Source: Panax quinquefolius (lineage: Eukaryota; Streptophyta; Magnoliopsida; Apiales; Araliaceae). Taken from it: 64,000 nucleotides of DNA. The notes below the pieces were generated by a model. It saw only the letters and a list, made by a program, of their open reading frames with translations. It was not told the origin of the DNA and did no database searches. Shown here piece after piece: positions 56,046 to 64,000 of the stretch. The DNA lies in NCBI GenBank assembly GCA_020205615.1, contig JAINUW010000777.1, positions 248,001 through 312,000 of the forward strand, read 5' to 3'. The stretch's first letter is position 1. Each line of letters starts with the position of its first letter. The translations under genes were made by a program, and so were the position numbers.

Positions 56046-56807
56046 ATGTGAGCTTGGGAATCATGTGATCACAGATTCAGTTTACTGAATCTAGATTCGG
56101 TTCCCATGATGGACCTTTTTCAGCTGTGAGCAGCTTGTACATTATTTTACAATGTCTAAATTTCCTTGGATGGCTATCATACCCATGAGGAGTTCGACAC
56201 TGCTGTATATTATTTTCTCGAAGATGTTTCGCATCTCGAAAATAAAAGCAAACAAACCGAACATTTAATAATAAAATGAAAGTATCAAAGGCCTCAATTA
56301 CTATTGAGCACAGGGTTTGAAAAACCTCTTTTTATAAAACTTCATTGCTATATCTTGTTTAAAACTGAATTTTTATATAAATTCAAACCCTTTGTATATA
56401 GGTGCGAACAAGGTGTAACACTACTTCCAAATAATTGCACATTGATCCACACACACACACATTCATATAACAGTTTCTTCAAAAAGTGGTAGTTACCGTG
56501 GCAACACGGATGTCGGGGGGTGCCTAACACCTTCCCTTCGCATAATCAAGCCCCTGGACCCAAATGAATCTCGGTTTCACAGCAGACTGTTTAAAAATGC
56601 CACATCATCGGGTCAATGTGCAAACTTTTTTTGCTTTCGTTAGCAACCCGATTAAATACACCAACTGGTGACTCTTAAAGTCAAATCATCGACATTATAC
56701 ATGTCAGACCTTTTTCATTTGTTTTTTCAAACAAATCTCATATTAACATGAGAACACCAAAGAACAAGTAACGAAAAGGGACACTAAAAAATCCCGACGT
56801 CGATAGG

Positions 56808-56826
56808 TGGCGACTCTGCTGGGGAC
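56808..56826 (+). other. Primer binding site of element C
   Basis: TGGCGACTCTGCTGGGGAC, the typical Ogre/Tat form; A has two changes. Confidence 0.78.
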
Positions 56827-57532
56827 TCCAGTAAGAGGGCTTAAGCCGCTATTACAAGCTTTTCAAAACTTGTTGTATGCTTGTGTGTGAATGTTGCATT
56901 TATATTTATGATGAATGTGTACGAATGCATTTTACTTATTGCACTATACTATATCTATTTGTGATATTAGTGCTTCGCACATCTCATCATTTTCATAAAC
57001 GGTGAGACACGTTGTATGTAAATGTATGTTGTGTGGTTCCTCCATCAGGAGGTTATCCTGTCGGTGTTTGATTACTAGACTTGTAGGAAGACTAATTCCA
57101 ACGGGGCTCAGGAATGGCACCACCCAGATTCGCTCCAGTTGAAAGACTGGATTAATTTCCCATCAAGTAGATTGCGATGATCTGGGAACCTTCATGCCAA
57201 CAAGCCGCAAGAGAAACACTAAGATAGGTCAACCTTTGATAAACCAAACGCGGAGGAAAGTCTCTTCATGCTTTCCATTTTCAATTCCTTGTAAAAGCAT
57301 TTACTTGTAATTTTATTCCATGCTCATCTTTATGTAATGGAAAATAAGAAGATTATCTGTGCATGCATGTTATTAATTAACACCCGTTTTTGCAGGATAA
57401 TATTCCTAAAACGGACATGTTATGATAACATTTACATTACCCTAAGACTAAACTACATAAGGCTTTTGTAGGGAAATCATTGGGCCTGTTACTCGCTCAA
57501 AATCCAAAAAGGCCACGAGCCTACAACCAATC
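56827..57532 (+). other. Untranslated leader of element C
   Basis: No supported coding region; matched by the A leader. It shows no Ogre-type ORF1. Confidence 0.68.
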
Positions 57533-59750
57533 ATGTCTTCGTCTAACCAGTCTAATCCTGTTTCTCGTGAGGAATTTTACGGATTAAGTCAGCAAATCAC
57601 AAATTTGGCTGTCTTGCTTAAAGAATTGCATCAATCCACTCAGGGTACAAAGATGCCTCCCCATACAGAAACCTCTACACAAAGAGGAACACGAGGTCTA
57701 GATAAGACAAATCTAGAACCTCCGTTGGATACGACCAACAAAGACCCTGAAAACACCCATCTCAAATGAGATCTACACACCGGTGATATCAAGAAGAAAG
57801 TACTCCAAATGGAGGAAACTATCCGTGTTCTCAAAGGGATTGGAACACATGGAAGTGTTTCATATGTTGACCTTTGCATCTTTCCTGGTGTTCATTATCC
57901 AGAGAAATTCAAAACCCCTAATTTCAAAAAGTATGACGGATTAGGGGATCCTTATACACATTTGAAAGTGTTCATTGGAGAACTTGAGTCTTACGCGGAA
58001 AATTAAAAGCTCAGAATGTAGTTGTTTCAGAAAAGTCTGACTGGAGAAGCCCGTTCATGGTATACCAGATTAGACAACTCAAAGATCCATAGTTGGGAAG
58101 AGCTGGCTCACGCCTTCCTCACTCAATATAGTTTTCAATCTCGATGATTCTCTGATGAGGTACCAAATTACCAAGGTCAAGAAACAGTCTAATGAGTCTT
58201 TCAGAGAATATGCTCAAAGGTGGAGGTGCCTTGCTTCTCAAGTTATTTCTTTCATGACGGAATCAGAAATGGTCACGACATTCATAGATGTATAGGAAGC
58301 TCCTTTCTATGAGAGAGTCTTAGCTGGTATTGGCAAACCATTCTCTAAAATGATCAAGCACGGAGAGATGGCTGAAATGGGATTGAAGTCTAGTAAAATT
58401 CAAGACCTAGCCGCTCTTAAAGCTGTTGCTGAGCACATCCAGTCTGGTTCTTATGGAAACAACCCCCGGAGGGTCTATAAAAAGAAAGAGGAGGTTGTTT
58501 TCTTGATACTACAAGGTCAAAAAATCAATCAAAGCGTGCCTATACAGAGGAGAAATTACTCCCCATTTCAAGCACAATCTTAAAACTATCCATTGCCTAA
58601 AAGTGGAGATACAAAGCACCCTCGAACGTTCACACCCTTAGGTGATTTGCTCGTGAATATTCTTGCTCTTTTGACTACTCAGAAGAAAATTACACATCTT
58701 CTTCCACCAGCCAACCCTAATGGGAGGGGTTTTAATGCTACTCGGAAGTGTGCTTATCATGCCGGAGCACCTGGACATGATACCCAAGATTGTTGGGCCT
58801 TGAAACCGAAGATCCAAGATTTAATAGACAACGGTGAGATCGTGGTCACCAAACCAGATCAACCTCATGTGCAAGACAACCCTCTTCCTCAACACAAAGA
58901 AAAAAAGGTCAACATGATCAGTTGGAGCAATGGACAGAGTTCCAATTCTAATGGTGAATCATCCCAAACCATCAAAGACGGTGGTGACAGATGGGATTAT
59001 GCAATGTTCCAGTTTACTATAGAACAAAAGATGAAAGCTCTTTGTAAACAAATTGAGCAATTAGTAGAATTGGTGACCCACCAGCATCAAGTCACGCGCC
59101 AATTAATCAGGTAGGAGCATGCATATCTCCTTCCATTTGTTATGAATACTCCATCACCACCTTCAAAAAGCAAAGCTATGGAGGATAAGGTTGCAAAGAG
59201 AGCAAGTGCTAAAGCCCGTCGGGATTTTGCCAATCAAAGGGAATTTACCTATCTGGGCCAATATATGGACGAAAAACTGCAAATGTTGATCAATGAAGGA
59301 AGAATTACCTTCCTTTTGCCTCCAATCAATCCCCGTTCAGGACGGTTCAATTCTGATGAAGTGTGTCAATATCATTCACATTCTCGCGGTCACAGCACAG
59401 AAGAATGCTGGGCACTCCGCCATCTCATTCAGAATCTAATTGATAGCGGTATCCTGCAAATAACAGATGATTACACTGTGCAACTTAAGGGTGGGAATGC
59501 ATGTCCTACCAAATGGAAGGGATCATTAGCAGTTATATCCAAAGTGGATGATGAGACTGTCAAAGTATTTCCCATACAACCAATTCAACTCAAAGGAGCT
59601 GACAATCCTTTGAAAGTGGCCGCACTAGAGCCAATTTCTTTACCTTTAGACCACAATATCCCGTTGTCAGCTTACACAAAGTTCCATGGAATTATGGAGA
59701 AGCTGAAGGATCCACATCTCATACTACTGCTACAGTGTTGAAGGAAAATC
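57533..59750 (+). pseudogene. Element C gag, broken, with two zinc-knuckle copies
   Basis: ATG at 57533 (MSSSNQSNPVSREEF) matches A. TGA at 57767 and TAA at 58004 interrupt one frame; the gag core LTGEARSWYTRLDN follows with a frameshift near 58143 and a region of stops to 58350. Open segments: 58350-58583; 58593-59114 with CAYHAGAPGHDTQDCWAL; 59142-59741 with CQYHSHSRGHSTEECWAL. Here both knuckles keep all ligands, unlike in A. The duplicated CX2HX5HX4C plus LIDNG/LIDSG block supports an old internal duplication. Spliced or fused continuity with the protease is uncertain because a frameshift lies at 59740. Confidence 0.83.
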
Positions 59751-59862
59751 CAATGTATCTTCCTCAACCTGTTATGAAACCTACTTGCGAAGCAAAGAGG
59801 AAGATTCCCATGGAGAAGATTGAAAAATTCCTCCGCACTATGGGCCACAAAATGAAGCCAAG

Positions 59863-60414
59863 GTGGTTTTAAGCTTACGAGAAGCTCCACGCCATATATC
59901 TATACTGGACTTGGTTTTCTCATCTGAGGATCATCAAAAGATCTTACTGAAGGTTTTGGAAGAAGCCTACTTGCCAGAATCAGTGGATGTGGAAAAATTT
60001 CAACATCTAGTTGATCACATTTTCAACAACAATGTGATATCCTTCACTGATGACGATATACCGCCCGAAGGGACCGGTCATTGCAAACCATTACACATTG
60101 CAGTTTTGTATTCCAGGTACATGCTAGCTGTAGTTTTGATAGATGGAGGCTCATCTCTAAATATCTGTCCTTATTCCACTTTGGTGAAGATGAATGTCAA
60201 TCTCAAGCGGATCCAAAGAAGCCATACGGTTATCAGAGCTTTTGATGGATCCCGACGAAATTCTGTTGGAAAGATTGAGTTGCCAATTGAGATTGGTCCA
60301 AATATATTCAATGTATCCTTCCACGTCCTCAAGATAGATTCAAGATACAACTTGTTATTCGTGAGACCATGGATACAAATGGATGGAGCCATTCCCTCCA
60401 CACTACATCAATAA
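59863..60414 (+). CDS. Element C aspartic protease region fragment
   Basis: An open segment of 183 codons. The active site is LIDGGSSLNIC near residue 91; the later strand VIRAFDGSRRNSVGKIELPI and LLFVRPWIQMDG, where the Gly of the A copy (LLLGRPW) is Val, may damage the fold. It starts in the gag-protease spacer (LDLVFSSEDHQKILLKVLE) and ends with a stop near 60412. The downstream protease tail and linker are in the next frames. Same domain layout as 20914-21546. Confidence 0.82.
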   Translation: MVLSLREAPRHISILDLVFSSEDHQKILLKVLEEAYLPESVDVEKFQHLVDHIFNNNVISFTDDDIPPEGTGHCKPLHIAVLYSRYMLAVVLIDGGSSLNICPYSTLVKMNVNLKRIQRSHTVIRAFDGSRRNSVGKIELPIEIGPNIFNVSFHVLKIDSRYNLLFVRPWIQMDGAIPSTLHQ

Positions 60415-60540
60415 CTCAAATACATTGTTAATAACAGTCTAGTCACTGTCAACGCTGAGCCGGAATGTCCTGAACAAGGACCTCTTACAATCATCTACTT
60501 CAATTCAGAAGTTAAATCGGCCAGTTTTTATACTCTAGAA

Positions 60541-61102
60541 GTGAGTACCACGCAATGTCATTCTATTGGAGCGCCACTTCCCGTACCCAAGATTTCTACC
60601 CAGGTTATGTCGGTCACTCAAGAAATGATGTCATTGGGTCATGAACCTGGACAAGGGCTTGGTAAAGATAAGCAGGGTATTAAGCACCCTATTCTAGTGT
60701 CCAATCGGGCTAGGCTATTCTGCCAGTTCCAGTCACAGGAATCCTCATAAGCATAAGCAGATTCCATGAGTTGATACAATCTCCAGTAAAGGTGCCAGTC
60801 CATGTAGTGGCCATGCTGTTTCCTAAACCAGTGCCAATCAAAGCTAAAGAGGTGCTAATTCCTGATCTCGAAGTGGAAGAAAAGGAACGGAAACGTAAAC
60901 ATGACATTGCCTTGATGATGGCAGGCATACGCGTCATTGTTCATGATGAACATACAAACAGATACACCCCAAATGATGATTGCCCAAATGTCATGGTTAT
61001 CATTCGGGAGAAGGATGACAATGACAATCCTTCCATCACTGCTGTCCATCAGGACTTTTCCCTCGACAATTGGAGTAGCACTCAATGCATTGGTCGACGA
61101 GG
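60541..61102 (+). pseudogene. Element C G-patch-like linker between protease and RT
   Basis: The piece 60541-60750 contains LGHEPGQGLGKDKQGIKHP, a G-patch-like motif. A frame change leads to 60771-61106 with a basic/acidic stretch (EVEEKERKRKHDIAL) and SLDNWSSTQCIGRRG at the intron border. The order matches A. What the linker does in these elements is not known. Confidence 0.65.
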
Positions 61103-61253
61103 CTAAAATGGGCAGAAAATCCCTCTGCCCTGTAGATAACTTTAATTGCTTGCTTTTCTTTACAGTACTAGTAGTTATTTTATCAAGTACATGCTAACAC
61201 TTTTGTATGATCAAACAGTTGCATATATTAAGTGAAAGCATATTCTATTTCAG
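61103..61253 (+). other. Intron between protease and RT of element C, donor damaged
   Basis: Aligns with the A intron (20157-20305, minus). The donor is CTAAAATG instead of GTAAAATG; the acceptor TTCTATTTCAG is intact. Joining the two sides reads on in frame into TLNLDEPVLADE. A later GTAGATAAC (61132) could serve as a cryptic donor, but a TAA lies before it. Confidence 0.6.
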
Positions 61254-61823
61254 AACTCTGAATTTAGATGAGCCTGTACTTGCTGATGAGGTGCCTTCTT
61301 TCCACAAGGGCTGTAACTTTGATGCAAAGTTGGACTCAGACTTGATGGATATACAAGAGGACATTGAGACACCTCATGAGATTAAGGAATTGGTCGCAGA
61401 CAAACCCAAACCCAATCTTGATCAAACCACTTCTTTTAATCTTGGAACCTTAGACAACCCTAAGCTAATCCAAATTGGTTCAGACCTTACCACAAATCAG
61501 CGGAATGACATGGTTGCACTAGTAACCCAATTCTAGGATGTGTTTGCATGGTCTCATGATGACATTGTGGGTTTGTCCACTGACATTGTTCTTCATCGCC
61601 TTCTCATTAAAGAAGGATTCAAGCCAGTTAGACAAAAACTCAGGCGATTGAAACCTGAGTGGAGTTTAAAGGTTAAAGAAGAAATTGTGAAACAAATTCA
61701 AGCTGGCATTATTATGGTGTCTACATATCCGAGTGGATATCCAACATTGTTCATGTGCCTAAACCAGGAGGAAAGATGCGAGTCTGCTTGGATTACCGGG
61801 ATTTGAATAAAGCATGCCTTAAA
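61254..61823 (+). pseudogene. Element C RT N-terminal part
   Basis: The first open piece (to 61536) reads TLNLDEPVLADEVP.. SDLMDIQEDIETP, then TAG at 61534. In the same frame, 61540-61806 gives the RT start: RQKLRRLKPEWSLKVKEEIV and QAGIIMVSTYPSGYPT; a frameshift near 61750 leads to KPGGKMRVCLDYRDLNKACL. A deletion of about 55 bases relative to A follows at 61824. Confidence 0.83.
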
Positions 61824-61825
61824 GC

Positions 61826-62893
61826 ATGTACTCATTTCCTGATTGCTTTGCGGGGTACCATCAACTTATGGTCGCTGAGGAAGATCATGAGAAAACTGCT
61901 TTCATCACGCCTTGGGGAACTTTTTGCTACAGACGGTTGTCATTCAGACTCGTCAATGCCGGGGTAACCTATCAGCGAGCTATAATGGCTCTTTTCCATG
62001 ATTTAATGCACACAGAGATAGAGATCTACGTGGATGACATCATTGTCAAATCCCGAAAGGAGGAGGACAACTTAGACCATCTTAGAATGGTTTTCAATAG
62101 GTTGCGTAAGTACAACTTGAAGTTGAATCCAGCCAAGTGCGCCTTTGGTGTTATGTCAGGCAAGTTGTTAGGTTTCATAGTCAGCCACAAAGGGATTAAA
62201 TTGGATCCTACTAAAATCCAGGCCATCAAGGAAATGCCCATTCCTCAGACAGAAAAGGAAATACGGGGATTTTTGGGAAGAATCAACTTTATTAACAGGT
62301 TCATTTCTCAACTCACAGCAACCTGTGAGCCAATCTTCAAGTTGTTAAGGAAGAACTCCTCCATGAAATGGAACGATGAGTGTCAGAAAGTCTTCCTTAC
62401 CATTAAAGAGCAGCTGATTAACGCTCCTATTTTGGTACCACCCAGGGATGATGTTCCCCTGTTCATGTACCTGTCCATTAATGACAATGCCATGGGTTGT
62501 ATGCTGAGGCAAAAAGACGATAGAGGTCAAGAACTAGCTATCTATTACCTCAGTAAAAGATTCAGCATCAGTGAACACAAGTACACTCTAATTAAGAAAA
62601 CTTATTGTGCTTTAGCATGGGCTTCCATGAGGTTACAGCATTACCTCCATGGTCACACAACCCATCTCATATCCTGCGTGGATCCCCTCAAGTATGTGTT
62701 CAGTAAGCCAATACTAAATTGTCGACTGTCCAGATGGCAGTTGATCCTACAGCAATTTGGCATCATCTATGTGACACAAAAGTCTGTCAACGGTCAAGGA
62801 ATTACGGATCAACTGGCCGCCGCACCTGCAGGGGACTACAAACCCTTGGAAACATACTTCCTTGGTGAAGGAGTAATGACAGTTCAGCAATAA
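61826..62893 (+). CDS. Element C reverse transcriptase and RNase H, longest open pol segment
   Basis: 355 codons open. RT palm: TAFITPWGTFCYRRLSF near residue 25, the catalytic YVDDIIVKS near 70, LGFIVSHKGIKLDPTKI near 110, EIRGFLGRINFINRFISQL near 140. RNase H: NAPILVPPRDDVPLFMYLSI near 205, IYYLSKRFSISEHKYTLIKK near 245, then RLSRWQLILQQFGIIYV and QLAAAP. In A the same region needs two stops and a frameshift to be passed, so this copy is better kept. It lacks the RT N-terminus because of the deletion at 61824. It ends at TAA 62891, two dozen bases before the aRNH. Confidence 0.88.
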   Translation: MYSFPDCFAGYHQLMVAEEDHEKTAFITPWGTFCYRRLSFRLVNAGVTYQRAIMALFHDLMHTEIEIYVDDIIVKSRKEEDNLDHLRMVFNRLRKYNLKLNPAKCAFGVMSGKLLGFIVSHKGIKLDPTKIQAIKEMPIPQTEKEIRGFLGRINFINRFISQLTATCEPIFKLLRKNSSMKWNDECQKVFLTIKEQLINAPILVPPRDDVPLFMYLSINDNAMGCMLRQKDDRGQELAIYYLSKRFSISEHKYTLIKKTYCALAWASMRLQHYLHGHTTHLISCVDPLKYVFSKPILNCRLSRWQLILQQFGIIYVTQKSVNGQGITDQLAAAPAGDYKPLETYFLGEGVMTVQQ

Positions 62894-63490
62894 CATCAGT
62901 ACGATACATTCCGTACGTGGAAAATATATTTTGATGGAGCTATCAACATAGAAGGTTCTGGAACTGGAGCAGTTCTAGTATACCATACGAGGGAACAGTA
63001 TCCGTCGCCATCAAATTGTAGTTTGTCAGCACCATTAACACAGCTAAGTATGAAGGCTATATCATGGGGCTAAAACTTCCTTGTTCAATGGGCATCAGGC
63101 GGTTAACTATCATTGGGGATTCCGAATTGGTAATTAGGCAATCCACAAGAATCTATCAAACCAAATAATTACATTTGCTGCCTTACTATCGACAAGTTCT
63201 ACAGATGACTTTGGAGTTTGAAGAAATCTCCTTTCTACACATTCCTCACAATAGAAATGATTTTATGGATGCATTAGCAATGTTGGCCTCCTTAGTTCAC
63301 ATACCTGACAAGGAAAACATGCCAAACATCACATTTGCTCTGTAAAAAGCCCCAGTCTATGGGAATTATGTTGGAGAAGTATCGCATGAACTACCTCCCA
63401 TCCACAACCCTTGGTATCAGCACATTAAGGAGTATCTGTGAGATGGATCTACACCCATTGAGGCGAGCCTAACTGAGAAGAGGCGGATTC
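62894..63490 (+). pseudogene. Element C archaeal-type second RNase H (aRNH), broken
   Basis: TWKIYFDGAINIEGSGTGAVL (first Asp) starts near 62914. A frameshift follows after YPSPSN, then the Glu region and GDSELVIRQ-like bases, then FLHIPHNRNDFMDALAMLAS, where the Ala before the last Asp in A is Met. Two TAA stops and one frame change can be seen. It confirms the Tat assignment of C. Confidence 0.77.
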
Positions 63491-63501
63491 ATCGACTTAC
63501 T

Positions 63502-64000
63502 ATGAAATTCTACCTGAGCAGAGATGCACTCTACAAAAGAGATGTAGGATTAGGTCTCCTCAGATGTCTGGATAAAGACCAAGCTCAGACACTCATGGAT
63601 GAGATCCATGGTGGAGTATGTGGCCCTCACATGAGCGGACCCCTACTTGTCAAGAAGATCCTCAGAACAGGGCATTATTGGCTTACACTCAAAGCTGACT
63701 GTGATGATCACGTCAAGAGGTACTATTAATGCCAGATTCATGGAAATTCCATCCACGCACCTCCAAGGGAACTCCACAATATGAGTTCACCATGGCCCTT
63801 CTCAATGTGGGGAAAGGACGTGAATGGGCCCATCGAGCCCAAAGCCAGTAATGAACATCGATTCATATTCACCATGATCTACTACTTCGCTAAATGGGTA
63901 GAAGCAACATCCTTCCCCAGGGTTACTAAAGAAGTTATCATTACTTTCATCAGAAACAATGTCGTCTGTCGATATGGACAACCAGAGGTCATTGTGTCAG
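63502..64000 (+). pseudogene. Element C integrase, N-terminal half, cut by the window end
   Basis: Starts MKFYLSRDALYKRDVG as in A. HHCC zinc domain: GPHMSG, TGHYW, CDDHVKRYY, where the first Cys of the CX2C pair is Tyr and a TAA follows (63727). The core reads MWGKDVNGPIEPKAS with the first catalytic Asp and, further on, MIYYFAKW where A has MIDYFTKW. The segment from 63730 to the end is open. The loss of a zinc ligand and the stop mean this copy is inactive. The antisense PMD gene expected downstream would lie outside the window. Confidence 0.85.

Larger units (their letters stand above)
54113..56806 (+). repeat. 5' LTR of element C
   Basis: Matches the A LTR at both ends. It is about 2.7 kb against an estimated 1.8 kb in A; the excess is the tandem/microsatellite block at 55370-56045. 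Ends near ACGTCGATAG, just before the PBS. Confidence 0.83.
54113..64000 (+). mobile_element. Element C: second Tat-lineage (Ogre/Retand-like) element, cut by the window end
   Basis: Same family as A but on the plus strand. 5' LTR to about 56806, PBS, leader, gag, protease, G-patch-like linker, intron, RT, RNase H, aRNH and the first half of integrase. The exact left end is uncertain by a few bases because TGTTCTAGACACTC could belong partly to B. It most likely inserted into the B 3' LTR. Stops and frameshifts are frequent, though RT/RNase H is open for 355 codons. Confidence 0.87.

Noticed and set aside
55265..56068. Several overlapping plus-strand ORFs rich in Tyr-Ile
   Set aside because: They are translations of (TA)n tracts and the tandem array in the C LTR.
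1..64000. tRNA, rRNA or ordinary host genes
   Set aside because: No tRNA-like cloverleaf or rRNA stretch was noticed, and every recognisable coding region belongs to a retroelement. TGGTATCAGAGC occurrences are primer binding sites.

Overview
This is plant nuclear DNA, almost certainly gene-poor repeat-rich heterochromatin of a flowering plant. I find no ordinary host gene. Essentially all of the window belongs to LTR retrotransposons inserted into one another, and every protein-coding region is a broken copy of a retrotransposon gene. The lineages (Ty1/copia with a tRNA-Met primer site; Ty3/gypsy chromoviruses; Ty3/gypsy Tat elements with a second RNase H) are typical of angiosperms. The species cannot be told from the sequence.

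Layout. Element A (about 1-25603, minus strand) is a Tat-lineage (Ogre/Retand-like) gypsy element. Its 3' LTR is cut by the window start and by a copia insertion. Element 'Copia' (318-8975, minus) is structurally complete, with 1.5 kb LTRs and the 5-bp target duplication TAAAG. After the 3' LTR of A (ending at 9601) comes a long non-pol segment. It holds an antisense (plus-strand) gene with a plant mobile domain (PMD) at 11542-13490 and a second antisense coding remnant to 15487. Then come, on the minus strand, integrase, archaeal-type RNase H, RNase H, RT, a short intron, a G-patch-like linker, protease and gag (16708-23921), the leader, the PBS and the 5' LTR (24654-25603).

The 5' LTR of A is broken by element B (25604 to about 54112, plus strand), a Tekay/Del-like chromovirus with LTRs of about 3.75 kb. 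B carries three insertions: solo LTR E (27874-30661) in its 5' LTR; solo LTR F (36596-40888, duplication CATAG) inside its integrase; and element D (41579-51176, minus strand, duplication TATGT), another chromovirus, in its 3' LTR. From about 54113 to the window end runs element C (plus strand), a second member of the A family, which seems to have inserted into the B 3' LTR and runs off the window inside integrase. The rest of B and of the A 5' LTR should lie beyond 64000.

Inferred order: A first; Copia and B into A; E, F, D and C into B. Pol genes in all elements carry stops and frameshifts, so none looks autonomous. The most notable content is the antisense PMD gene in A, the intron between protease and RT shared by A and C (splicing restores the reading frame exactly), the motif arrays in the A/C LTRs, and a pattern of CAG/CTG-centred differences between the two LTRs of D that may be a sequencing artefact.
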